Assembly: GCF_014647375.1 (NCBI RefSeq)
Contig: NZ_BMPB01000002.1
Span: 1-64,000, forward strand
Direction: 5' to 3'
Length of the DNA: 64,000 bases
From: Parabacteroides faecis
GTDB taxonomy: Bacteria; Bacteroidota; Bacteroidia; Bacteroidales; Tannerellaceae
How positions within the stretch are numbered: the stretch's first letter is position 1; every line of letters begins with the position of its first letter. The notes under the pieces were generated by a model. The model saw nothing but the letters and a program-made list of their open reading frames with translations, did no database searches and was not told the DNA's origin. Both the position numbers and the translations under genes were made by a program. This document shows, in pieces, positions 42,401-50,030 of this stretch.

Positions 42401-43431
42401 TGACAGACAAGTATGCTAACGGTATGGGTGTAGACTGGAAGAAGGAAATCGCTGACTATGCTTCTTATTTGAAAGCACAAGGTCCGATCACTCCGGTTAT
42501 GCCTGAAAAAGCAGCTCCTGTAAAGGTGAAAGAAGTGAAAGCGAAAGGATGGCCATTCGACAAGGCAGCTATCAAAGACATGCTTGCTAAGGAAACCAGC
42601 AACCGTAAAGAGATCGAAATCGCTCCGGGTGTGAAGATCAACTTCGTTCGTATCCCTGCAGGTGAATTCGTAATGGGTAGCTATAACGGCGAATCGGATG
42701 CTTATCCTACAGCTAAGGTGAAGATCGACAAACCGTTCTGGATGGGTGAAATGGAAGTAACCAACCAGCAGTTTGGCGTTATTTATCCTGAACACGACAG
42801 CCGTTTCGTTGACCAGTTGTGGAAAGACCACGTACACCAGGGTTATCCGGCTAACGAGCCGAATCAACCGGTTATCCGTGTAAGCTACAACGACGCTATG
42901 GAATATTGCAAGCAACTGAGCGAAAAGACAGGCTTGAACATTACGCTTCCGACAGAAGCACAATGGGAATGGGCTTGCCGCGCAGGTAGCGATAGCGATT
43001 TCTGGTATGGCGATATGAATACTGACTTCGGTAAATATGAAAACCTGGCTGACAAGACAACGTTGTTGTTTGCTGTTAGCGGTATCGACCCGCAACCTAT
43101 GTCTCCGAACTCTATGTGGTATAAGTACTATACTTATCTGCCGAAAGAAGAAGGTGTAGACGACGGACAGTTGATCCAGACAGGTGAAAAGGTTTACGAA
43201 GCCAATCCGTTCGGTTTGTATAACATGCACGGTAATGTTTCAGAATGGACCCGTTCAGATTATGTGCCTTATCCTTATAATCCGAAGACTAAACTTACTT
43301 CAGATCATAAAGTGGTTCGTGGTGGTTCATACATCGAACGTCCGAAATTCTCTACAGCTTATGCACGTAAAGCATACTATCCGTATCAGCGTGTATTTAA
43401 CGTAGGTTTCCGTGTAATAATCGAAGACTAA
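39421..43431 (+). CDS. Giant exported fusion: NPCBM-like, HzsA-like, dihaem c and SUMF1/FGE-like domains
   Basis: 1336 residues from ATG 39421, which gives a clean signal peptide (MNKYFLLVSLFLSTSFLVSAG). Residues 60-185 look like an NPCBM carbohydrate-binding domain (EIFIGGKEYKHGVFCHANGT). About 430-790 resemble the hydrazine synthase alpha middle region (RLTFDQDANWNPVVMNNGRV, IPGTVKELR-like GIPRGTVKELRLHAYEYAY). Two haem motifs follow, C827-IG-C830-H and C877-IA-C880-H. From about 1073 to the end is a formylglycine-generating-enzyme fold (IPAGEFVMGSYNGESDAYP, VTNQQFGVIYPEH, LPTEAQWEWACRAGS, MHGNVSEWTRSD). The FGE catalytic cysteines are absent (VRGGSYIERPKFSTAYARKA). Codon use is strongly biased, as in highly expressed genes. 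Probably a periplasmic oxidoreductase. Confidence 0.85.
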   Translation: MNKYFLLVSLFLSTSFLVSAGPKQKKADTWIDASIKAKTELQTQLQKANMPVISTWKKHKEKAEPFAVDLKGVDKLVLITAGGPDGSDYDQAVWGNARLIKADGTAVWLDEVPYEYGVAGWAKPKMNINAYDHEIFIGGKEYKHGVFCHANGTLVYPIKGEYVRFEAEVGIDDTSSGGSVYFQALNVVPKFVGDELIAKYPGQIGMLGAMMDGLDTWLITPDASVEKQAVEAMVDKLKDGSYYKNVVQQIANEKEVNTQIRKYLELFEKLQDVYALQGDLEWLNIDAIKLAFADMSKQKGFDAAKYQPMLDELVKLQQKGFSGIYKGDEQAIADARKALENKKAILLGNPLLDADKIVAVRYKLGSRARQAMAPDLGTQANNWSNQESARRSGFDAEIIELTDLRGDMQMKSIFKPIVADASIADLRLHWNADRVMFTTLMGDNDKRWNVYEVKLDGTGCKKLVENEEPDLEFYDGTYLPDGRIIANSNIGYQGVPCVSGDDPVGNMVLYTPESKNLRRLTFDQDANWNPVVMNNGRVMYTRWEYTDLTHYYSRIVMHMNPDGTENKALYGSGSMFPNSTFDIQPLPGHGSAFVGIISGHHGVARSGRLIIFDPTKGRKNVQGMVQEIPHRNRQIVELIKDELVNGVWPQFVKPTPLNDKYFLVAAKLNPQSLWGLYLVDIYDNVTCLQQAEGEGYISPILVKETKTPPAIPDRVKLNEKEATIFIQDIYEGEGLRGIPRGTVKELRLHAYEYAYVKTRSDHNWHGIQSGWDIKRLLGTVPVEEDGSAIFKVPANTPISIQPIDKDGVAIQWMRSWVTGQPGEVVSCIGCHEDQNQIPIPKRVIASQKAAAPLKAPVGGVRSFTFDLEVQPILDRACIACHNGEGKAFDLRGGKKDRLGYGTSYLNIHPYVHRQGGEGDMVVLQPYEYHPNTSELVRILKKGHHNVKLTDEEWLKLYNWIDYNAPDKGYFDANVLGKEIIPYQGFDQIERRKELTDKYANGMGVDWKKEIADYASYLKAQGPITPVMPEKAAPVKVKEVKAKGWPFDKAAIKDMLAKETSNRKEIEIAPGVKINFVRIPAGEFVMGSYNGESDAYPTAKVKIDKPFWMGEMEVTNQQFGVIYPEHDSRFVDQLWKDHVHQGYPANEPNQPVIRVSYNDAMEYCKQLSEKTGLNITLPTEAQWEWACRAGSDSDFWYGDMNTDFGKYENLADKTTLLFAVSGIDPQPMSPNSMWYKYYTYLPKEEGVDDGQLIQTGEKVYEANPFGLYNMHGNVSEWTRSDYVPYPYNPKTKLTSDHKVVRGGSYIERPKFSTAYARKAYYPYQRVFNVGFRVIIED

Positions 43432-43470
43432 TCCCTGAGATATGTCCTAGATATAGATAAAATCTATTAG

Positions 43471-43495
43471 GTGGCCCCGGTGTGGCCGGGGTCAC
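43471..43495 (+). terminator. GC-rich hairpin between the giant fusion gene and CcsBA
   Basis: GTGGCCCCGG / CCGGGGTCAC with a five-base loop and one wobble pair. It is followed by TTAAT rather than a T-run, so it may be an attenuator or an mRNA-stabilising hairpin. A -7-like TATCTTTG (43511-43518) follows it. Confidence 0.55.
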
Positions 43496-43544
43496 TTAAT
43501 TGAAATTTCTTATCTTTGGCGGCATAACTTAATTAAAACAACAA

Positions 43545-45989
43545 ATGAAAGCAACTCTTGAAAGAATACTCTCTTCCTTTGTAACAACAATCGTTTTGTT
43601 ACTTCTTTATGGTTTTGGTCTGGCTGTCGCCACTTTTATTGAAAAGTATCATGGTACGGCTGCTGCCAAAGCGATGATCTATTATTCCCCTTTATTCTTT
43701 TTGTTGCAATTTCTTCTGGTGGTTAATTTTCTTGTCATAGCTATTAAGTACCAGTATCTAGAACTCCGCAGATGGGGGTTGATGCTCGTTCATACCTCCT
43801 TTATTATTATCCTTCTTGGAGCCCTTGCTTCTTTCCAGTTCGGCGAAGAGGGAATCCTTCATATCCGCGAAGGAGAATCGACTGATCAGATGGCGGTCCG
43901 CCAGGGCGATCTGACCACTTTCCATACCTTACCTTTCACTGTAGAACTGAAAAAATTTACTTTGACCCGTTATCCCGGTTCATCCAGCCCATCTTCTTAT
44001 GAAAGCGAATTAGTGGTGCGTGTAGACGGTCAGACACGTCGCGAACGGGTATTTATGAATAATGTATTAGATATAAAAGGGTACCGTCTCTTCCAGGCTT
44101 CTTACGATCCGGATGAACAGGGAACCGTACTTTCCGTCAATCGCGATGTAGCCGGACGGAACATAACGTATACCGGTTACCTGTTGTTGGTGATCGGACT
44201 TATTATTTCATTGGTAGGGAAGAATTCCCGCTTTATGACGTTGAGCCGTCGCTTAAAAGAATTACGTTCTGTTGCACAATCGGCAACAATGATTCTTGCG
44301 TTACTGACCCTGTCGGTATCAGTGAATGCAAAAGAAGAAACTTCGCCCATGCTGGATGCCGTGCAGAAATATACGGTATCTCCTGAACATGCGGCAAAAT
44401 TCGGGGCATTGCCCATTCAGTCCCATAGCGGACGTATGATGCCTATCAATACATTCTCTTCGGAGATCTTGCGTAAACTACATAAAGCAGATAAGATCGG
44501 TAAATTGGATTCCGATCAGTTCCTGTTGAGCCTGTTGGCTATGCCGGATATGTGGATGCGTGTACCTTTCATCGCTTTATCCAATCCGGAGCTGGCAAAT
44601 TATTATGATCTGACAGACGGTGAATGTGCTTATCTGCAGGTGTTCGATAACAATGGCGATTATAAATTGCAGGAAAAGTTGGAAGAGGCATATAACAAGA
44701 TGCCTGCCCAACGTACCCGTTTCGATAAAGACTTGCTTAAACTGGATGAGCAGATCAATATATTCCACCAGCTGATCAATTACCAGATGCTGAATCTTTT
44801 CCCGAAAGAGGATGATCCTAATCACAAATGGTATGCGGCCGGTGACGACCTCTCTGCATTTACAGGAAAAGATTCCATGTTCGTTTCCCGTATTATGGGA
44901 TGGTATCTGGCGGAAGTGCAGGATGCTTTGCAGAAAGGCGACTGGTCGAAGGCCGACGAGGTGGTCGATATGATCGGTACGTATCAGCAGGCAAAAAATA
45001 AGACACTCGATATCTCGGCTAAAAGGATTGAAGCCGAGCTTAAATATAACAAGATGGATATATTCCGTCAGTGTAAGATCGGTTATCTGATTTTGGGTGG
45101 TTTGTTACTGGTCCTTTCGTTCGTTATGCTGTTCAAGCAGCAGAAGTGGATGAAATTCGGTATCTGGATATTGGGGGTAGGCGTGTTGCTCGTGTTCCTT
45201 TACCATATGTATGGAATGGGAATGCGCTGGTATATCGGCGGATATGCACCGTGGAGTAATTCATACGAAACAATGGTGTATGTGGCCTGGGCAACTGTCC
45301 TGGCTGGTTTGTTGTTCGTACGTCGTAGTACGGTGACCTTTGCATTGGCTACTTTGTTCGGTGGAATTATCCTGTTCGTTTCCGGACTGAACTGGATGGA
45401 CCCGGAGATCAACCCGCTGGTTCCCGTATTGAAATCGCCGTGGCTGATGTTCCATGTGGCTGTTATTGTAGCTGCATACGGTTTCTTCGGTATCAGCTGC
45501 CTGATCGGACTGACCAATCTGGTGCTGACGAGTATTGCTGGAAAGAAAAATACAGCCTTGTTGAAAGCCCGTATCAAAGAGTTGACCATCGTAAACGAAA
45601 TGGCACTTTGGGTCGGTCTGGCTTTGATGACGATCGGAACCTTCCTGGGAGCTGTCTGGGCGAATGAATCGTGGGGACGTTACTGGGGATGGGACCCGAA
45701 AGAAACCTGGGCGCTGATCACGATGGTAGTGTATGCAGTCGTTACTCACCTGCATCTGGTGAAACGCTGGTATAGTGACTGGCTGTTCAACCTTTGTTCG
45801 GTGGTGGCTTTCTCTTCTGTTCTGATGACATTCTTCGGAGTGAATTATTTCCTGAGCGGAATGCACTCATACGGACAGAACGATAATGTACACGGAATCT
45901 TTACATATCTCTATATAGCCGGGGTCGTAGTGGTGATCCTGGGGATCTTATCGAGGATCGGATATAATAAGATAAAGGGAAATGAATGA
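43545..45989 (+). CDS. ccsBA: Cytochrome c maturation protein CcsBA (ResB-ResC fusion)
   Basis: 814 residues. The ResB-like N-terminal half has membrane helices and LRRWGLMLVHTSFIIILLGA, with a periplasmic domain at about residues 105-215. The CcsA half has the haem-handling WWD motif (WGRYWGWDPKETWALI) and histidines in LMFHVAVIV, VVTHLHLVKRW and SGMHSYGQ. It carries haem across the inner membrane and ligates it to CXXCH motifs (system II). It lies directly downstream of two CXXCH-bearing proteins, suggesting a dedicated or co-regulated maturation step. Confidence 0.93.
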   Translation: MKATLERILSSFVTTIVLLLLYGFGLAVATFIEKYHGTAAAKAMIYYSPLFFLLQFLLVVNFLVIAIKYQYLELRRWGLMLVHTSFIIILLGALASFQFGEEGILHIREGESTDQMAVRQGDLTTFHTLPFTVELKKFTLTRYPGSSSPSSYESELVVRVDGQTRRERVFMNNVLDIKGYRLFQASYDPDEQGTVLSVNRDVAGRNITYTGYLLLVIGLIISLVGKNSRFMTLSRRLKELRSVAQSATMILALLTLSVSVNAKEETSPMLDAVQKYTVSPEHAAKFGALPIQSHSGRMMPINTFSSEILRKLHKADKIGKLDSDQFLLSLLAMPDMWMRVPFIALSNPELANYYDLTDGECAYLQVFDNNGDYKLQEKLEEAYNKMPAQRTRFDKDLLKLDEQINIFHQLINYQMLNLFPKEDDPNHKWYAAGDDLSAFTGKDSMFVSRIMGWYLAEVQDALQKGDWSKADEVVDMIGTYQQAKNKTLDISAKRIEAELKYNKMDIFRQCKIGYLILGGLLLVLSFVMLFKQQKWMKFGIWILGVGVLLVFLYHMYGMGMRWYIGGYAPWSNSYETMVYVAWATVLAGLLFVRRSTVTFALATLFGGIILFVSGLNWMDPEINPLVPVLKSPWLMFHVAVIVAAYGFFGISCLIGLTNLVLTSIAGKKNTALLKARIKELTIVNEMALWVGLALMTIGTFLGAVWANESWGRYWGWDPKETWALITMVVYAVVTHLHLVKRWYSDWLFNLCSVVAFSSVLMTFFGVNYFLSGMHSYGQNDNVHGIFTYLYIAGVVVVILGILSRIGYNKIKGNE

Positions 45990-46028
45990 ATTATTAATAT
46001 ACAAGTTAAACATTAAATTTTAGTGATC

Positions 46029-46349
46029 ATGAGAACATTTAATCATGTAGGTATCCTTACCAACGAAAACCAAGAAGGTGCAATGTTCAACGAAGGTTTG
46101 AACGTGTGGCTAACCGATTACAGCAAGAGCCCTAACAAGATCGAATATCTGAAGTTTGACGATCCTGCTAAGAGCTGCCTGCCTGATCTGGTTAAAACGA
46201 ATGGTCATATCGCTTATACGGTTCCTTCATTGGAGGAAGCGCTGAAAGATGCAAAAGTTATCTTTGGCCCGGCTGTATGCGACGAACATTTGACTATTGC
46301 TTTCATCGAAGAAGAAGGTATTGCTATCGAATTAATGGAAATTAAATAA
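46029..46349 (+). CDS. Small VOC/glyoxalase-fold protein
   Basis: 106 residues from ATG 46029; an upstream GTG is possible but less likely. MRTFNHVGILTNENQEG and HIAYTVPSLEEALKDAKVIF, ending FIEEEGIAIELMEIK, fit a vicinal-oxygen-chelate half-barrel pair with His and Glu metal ligands. Members isomerise, dioxygenate or epimerise small substrates. Position between CcsBA and DhaK, and a codon bias like theirs, suggest a cytoplasmic step of the same pathway. The reaction is unknown. Confidence 0.6.
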   Translation: MRTFNHVGILTNENQEGAMFNEGLNVWLTDYSKSPNKIEYLKFDDPAKSCLPDLVKTNGHIAYTVPSLEEALKDAKVIFGPAVCDEHLTIAFIEEEGIAIELMEIK

Positions 46350-46370
46350 TTTATAAACCTAAACGAAACA

Positions 46371-46376
46371 AGGAGG
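46371..46376 (+). promoter_or_regulatory. Perfect Shine-Dalgarno site before dhaK
   Basis: AGGAGG ends 9 bases before the ATG at 46386. This is unusual for Bacteroidetes and fits a highly translated gene. Confidence 0.7.
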
Positions 46377-46385
46377 AAAAACACC

Positions 46386-47402
46386 ATGGCAGAAATTAAG
46401 ACTAAATTTATAAATGATCCTGAACAAATAACTCCGGAATTACTGGAAGGTTATGTATTGGCTTATCCTGATCAGGTAAAACTGGCTGCAGAAAATATTG
46501 TTGTACGTGCAAATCCTAAAAGCGAAGACAAAGTAGCTATCGTTACATTAGGTGGTTCCGGTCACGAACCTGCATTGAGCGGTTTCGTTGGCGACGGTAT
46601 GCTGGACTGTTCTGTAGTGGGTGACGTATTTGCTGCTCCGGGTGCACAGCGTCTGTTCCAGGCTTTGCAGCTGATGAAACGTGAAGCAGGTATCTTGTTG
46701 GTTGTATTGAACCATTCTGGTGACGTGATGAGTGCAAACATGGCTTGTCAGTTGGCTGAACGTGTTGGTATCAAAGTAAAACAGATCCTGACTCATGACG
46801 ATATCAGTGCAGGTATCGGTGCTCCGACAGACGATCGTCGTGGTTTGGCCGGTTGCGTTCCTTTGTATAAAATCCTGGGCGCTGCTGCAGACGAAGGCAA
46901 ATCTCTGGACGAACTGATCGAGATCGGTGAACGTTATAACGATAAGGTGGCAACCCTGGCTGTTGCTATGCGTTCTTGTACGCATCCGCAGAATAATGCT
47001 ACAATCACTGACCTGCCTGCCGGTGTAATGGAAATCGGTATGGGACAGCATGGTGAAGGTGGTGGCGGTCAGAAACCGTTAGTGTCTGCCGACGCTACAG
47101 CTGCTGAAATGGTTGACCTGCTTTGCCAGCAACTGCAACCGAAAGCCGGTGACAAGATGATGCTTATCATCAACGGTGTTGGTGCAACTACCCACATGGA
47201 ATTGAATATCATCTTCCGCAAAGCTTACAAAGAACTGGAAGCACGTGGCATGGAAGTCGTGTTCGGCCGTATCCAGGAAATCCTGACAGTTCAGGAACAA
47301 GCTGGTTTCCAGATGATCATGGGTATCTTGGATACAGACCACATCGATTATTTGAAGAACAAGAGTGCAAACGCACCGTATTGGACAACTATTGGTAAAT
47401 AA
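46386..47402 (+). CDS. dhaK: Dihydroxyacetone kinase subunit DhaK
   Basis: 338 residues. The substrate domain is clear: IVTLGGSGHEPALSGFVGDG, MLDCSVVGDVFAAPG, VVLNHSGDVMSANMACQL and MGQHGEGGGGQKP. In the last, H222 corresponds to the histidine that binds dihydroxyacetone covalently as a hemiaminal. It works with DhaL, whose gene follows 9 bases later. No DhaM (phosphotransferase component) gene is present, so the phosphate donor is unclear: ATP, or a DhaM encoded elsewhere. Relatives phosphorylate erythrulose or other short ketoses. Confidence 0.93.
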   Translation: MAEIKTKFINDPEQITPELLEGYVLAYPDQVKLAAENIVVRANPKSEDKVAIVTLGGSGHEPALSGFVGDGMLDCSVVGDVFAAPGAQRLFQALQLMKREAGILLVVLNHSGDVMSANMACQLAERVGIKVKQILTHDDISAGIGAPTDDRRGLAGCVPLYKILGAAADEGKSLDELIEIGERYNDKVATLAVAMRSCTHPQNNATITDLPAGVMEIGMGQHGEGGGGQKPLVSADATAAEMVDLLCQQLQPKAGDKMMLIINGVGATTHMELNIIFRKAYKELEARGMEVVFGRIQEILTVQEQAGFQMIMGILDTDHIDYLKNKSANAPYWTTIGK

Positions 47403-47411
47403 ACAAATAAC

Positions 47412-48026
47412 ATGAAACAACTGACTATTGAGGCTTTCAAAGGTATGCTGAATAACGCCTTAACGCATATCAAAGCCCGCGAAGACGAATTCTCTAAACT
47501 GGATGCGGTAATCGGTGACGGCGATCACGGACAGGCTATCGTAACGGCTTTTTCTGTTGTCGTTAAAGGCTCGGAAAAAGGAACGGAATTCAAATCTATG
47601 CTGAATGATATGGGATTTGGTGTGATGCTGGAAACAAGCGGATCGACAAGTACCCTGTTAGGTGCATTCTTCCTTGGAATGAGCGACAGTGCTTCCGGAT
47701 CTGAACTGGATGCCGAAGGTGTGAAGAAAATGTTTGCCGGTGGCCTTGCCAACGTGCAGAAACAGACGAAGGCACAACCGGGCGACAAAACGATGATGGA
47801 CGCTTTGGTTCCTGCCGTAGAAGCTATGCAAGCTTGTGCGTCGGACGATATCAAAGAGATCCTGACAGCCGGTGCTAATGCAGCTCTGGAAGGTGCGAAG
47901 AAAACAGTAGATATGAAAGCGAACTTCGGACGTGCCCGTAATTACGGCGAACGTTCTATCGGTTATGCCGATAGCGGTGCTACATCATGGAGCTGTATGT
48001 TGGCCTCTTTTGCAGAAGCATTATAA
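47412..48026 (+). CDS. dhaL: Dihydroxyacetone kinase subunit DhaL
   Basis: 204 residues. The nucleotide-binding motif VIGDGDHGQAI has the magnesium ligands D36, D38 and H39. GFGVMLETSGSTSTLLGAFF, KTMMDALVPAVEAM and DSGATSWSCML, which ends the fold, are also typical. It supplies the nucleotide-binding half of the kinase formed with DhaK. It is part of a tight run with dhaK and the LsrF-like aldolase, and the three are probably one transcript. Confidence 0.93.
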   Translation: MKQLTIEAFKGMLNNALTHIKAREDEFSKLDAVIGDGDHGQAIVTAFSVVVKGSEKGTEFKSMLNDMGFGVMLETSGSTSTLLGAFFLGMSDSASGSELDAEGVKKMFAGGLANVQKQTKAQPGDKTMMDALVPAVEAMQACASDDIKEILTAGANAALEGAKKTVDMKANFGRARNYGERSIGYADSGATSWSCMLASFAEAL

Positions 48027-48063
48027 TTGAATAATTCACTTTTTTAATATAGAAAATAGAAAA

Positions 48064-48936
48064 ATGGCAGATTTAGATGATTTGAGAGAAGGCAGTAACT
48101 TCGGTTTAGGTGTTAGCTCTCAACAACAAAGTTTCCATGTGAAGGGTGCTGAAAACCTTCCCTGGGGTATGAAAGATCGTTTATCCCGTATCTTTAACCC
48201 GAAGACAGGCAAAGCTGTAATGCTGGCATTCGACCATGGTTTCATTATGGGACCGACTTCAGGTTTGGAACGTATCGACCTGAATATCGTACCGCTGATT
48301 GAGTATGCCGACTGTATCATGTGTACACGCGGTATCCTTCAGTCTGCAATCCCGACTACAACAAACAAACCTATCTGTTTGCGTTCGGATGCAGGTACTT
48401 CTATCCTGACAGACCTGAACGACAACGTTCTGATCGATATAGAAGATGCTATCCGTATGAACGTTTCAGCTATGGCTGTTATGTTGGCTATCGGCGATGA
48501 AGCTCACGAAGCTAAAACGATCGCTAACCTGTTCAAGGCTGTAGATAAAGGTACCCGCTATGGTATTCCTGTAATGGGTGTGACTGCTGTTGGAAAACAG
48601 ATGGCTCGCGACGCCCGTTATTTCGGTCTGGCTTCTCGTATCTGTGCTGAAAACGGTGCAAATATCGTGAAGACTTACTATTGCGAAGGTTTCGAAAAGG
48701 TAGTTGCTGCTTGTCCGGTTCCTGTAGTGATCGCAGGTGGTAAGAAATTACCTGAACTGGAAGCATTGGAACTGTGTTACAACGCTATCAACGACGGTGC
48801 TGCCGGTGTCGATATGGGACGTAACGTATTCCAGTCAGAAAATCCGATCACTATGATCCAGGCTGTTCATGCAGTAGTGCATGAAGGATTGACTCCGCAG
48901 CAGGGATTTGAAATGTTCCAGGATTTGTCTAAATAA
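48064..48936 (+). CDS. LsrF/DhnA-type class I aldolase
   Basis: 290 residues. The TIM-barrel motifs of this family are visible: KAVMLAFDHGFIMGPTSGLE, CLRSDAGTSIL and GANIVKTYYCEGFEKVV with the Schiff-base lysine K203, and AGGKKLPELEALEL, then GVDMGRNVFQSENP. LsrF proteins cleave phosphorylated diketones in AI-2 breakdown; related enzymes split sugar phosphates to DHAP or acetyl-CoA. Following dhaKL, it would cleave the phosphorylated product. No other lsr genes are present. Confidence 0.9.
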   Translation: MADLDDLREGSNFGLGVSSQQQSFHVKGAENLPWGMKDRLSRIFNPKTGKAVMLAFDHGFIMGPTSGLERIDLNIVPLIEYADCIMCTRGILQSAIPTTTNKPICLRSDAGTSILTDLNDNVLIDIEDAIRMNVSAMAVMLAIGDEAHEAKTIANLFKAVDKGTRYGIPVMGVTAVGKQMARDARYFGLASRICAENGANIVKTYYCEGFEKVVAACPVPVVIAGGKKLPELEALELCYNAINDGAAGVDMGRNVFQSENPITMIQAVHAVVHEGLTPQQGFEMFQDLSK

Positions 48937-48952
48937 TTAATAAGTATACTTC

Positions 48953-48980
48953 AAAGGGGCGGGGCGCTACTCTGCCCCTT
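48953..48980 (+). terminator. Probable terminator after the aldolase gene
   Basis: AAAGGGGC and GCCCCTT form a stem around GGGGCGCTACTCT. The T tail is weak (GTTGTAT). Confidence 0.5.
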
Positions 48981-49019
48981 GTTGTATCCAAACATAATTA
49001 ATACATATATTGAATTGCC

Positions 49020-49907
49020 ATGAAGAAAATATTCACATTATTATGCTCGGCTCTTTTCTTGTTTGCTGCCACTTCCTGCCAGCAAAAGGCCCAGAAATTA
49101 TTGTTGGCAGGTTCCGGTTGGAATAAGATCGTTATCATCGACAAGAATACAAAACAAATAGAATGGGAACATCCTTTGCAAAAAGGTTGGGAATGTAACT
49201 CGGCTGTAGCTACTCCCGACGGTAACATCTTGTTTGCCTATGCAAAAGGAGCTAAACTGATCACTCGCGACCAGAAAGAAATATGGAACATCTCTGCTCC
49301 GGAAGGCTGCGAAATGCAGACGGCGCGGGTCCTGCCCGATGGCAACTACCTGTTGGCATGGTGCGGACACCCGGCAAAGGTTATGGAAGTAAGCCCGAAG
49401 GGTGATATACTTTCGGCAACAGAATACGAAACAGGTATCGATCATCCGCACGCCCAGTTCCGTCAGGTGAATAAGAACAAGGCTGGTAATTACCTGATGC
49501 CTCTGTTCGCCACTTCTGAAGTACGTGAGATATCTCCTGCCGGCGAACTGGTTAAAACGACTAAACTGGAAGGTACTCCGTATAGCACTGTATTGCTGAA
49601 CAACGGCAACTACATGGTAGCCTGTGGTGACGGTCATTCTTTGATGGAAGTAAATCTGGACAAAGGCGAAGTGATCCGTAAAATAGGTGCTACCGATATC
49701 GACGGTGTTTCTCTGTTCTTTGTAGCCCAGTTGTTGCCGACATCTAACAACGGTCTGTATATCTGTAACTGGCAGGGACACGATCCGAGTGCAAAAGAAT
49801 CGAACAATCCGCAGTTGATGGAGATCGACGGTAATAATAAAGTTATCTGGAGCCTGAATGATAATGAAACATTCGGCATGATCTCTTCTGTTTGTCCGAT
49901 CGACTAA
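49020..49907 (+). CDS. Beta-propeller (PQQ/WD40-like) lipoprotein
   Basis: 295 residues with lipobox FAATSC (Cys20). Repeating strands of a propeller follow: LLLAGSGWNKIVIIDKNTKQ, NSAVATPDGNILFAYAKGAK, ARVLPDGNYLLAWCGHPAK and VLLNNGNYMVACGDGHSLME. There are no catalytic motifs. It is exported and tethered, and shares the propeller theme with the two haem proteins of the cluster. It could bind substrate or partner proteins. A fold-back repeat begins right after its stop. Confidence 0.75.
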   Translation: MKKIFTLLCSALFLFAATSCQQKAQKLLLAGSGWNKIVIIDKNTKQIEWEHPLQKGWECNSAVATPDGNILFAYAKGAKLITRDQKEIWNISAPEGCEMQTARVLPDGNYLLAWCGHPAKVMEVSPKGDILSATEYETGIDHPHAQFRQVNKNKAGNYLMPLFATSEVREISPAGELVKTTKLEGTPYSTVLLNNGNYMVACGDGHSLMEVNLDKGEVIRKIGATDIDGVSLFFVAQLLPTSNNGLYICNWQGHDPSAKESNNPQLMEIDGNNKVIWSLNDNETFGMISSVCPID

Positions 49908-49908
49908 C

Positions 49909-50030
49909 AAGTTGACAGTTGACGGTTGACAGTTGACAAGTATTGATAAGTAACAGTTTGTTTCATGAAAATGAACCTATTCGGCTGAAAGCCGGAATAA
50001 CTGTCAACTGTCACTTGTCAACTGTCAACT
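49909..50030. repeat. Fold-back TTGACAG repeat (copy A3)
   Basis: The left arm (49909-49940) has three TTGACAG-like units. The right arm (49999-50030) is the inverse. Between them CGGCTGAAAGCCG forms a further small hairpin. The right arm supplies the TTG of the following promoter. Confidence 0.85.

Noticed and set aside
42004..43230. 408-codon open frame antisense to the giant fusion gene
   Set aside because: It lies wholly inside a well-supported, codon-biased gene. Strong codon bias often leaves the opposite strand open. No protein motif is seen.
39421..43431. True hydrazine synthase or anammox function
   Set aside because: The partner subunits HzsB and HzsC and other anammox genes are absent, and the organism is a gut-type Bacteroidales. 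Only domain-level similarity is claimed.
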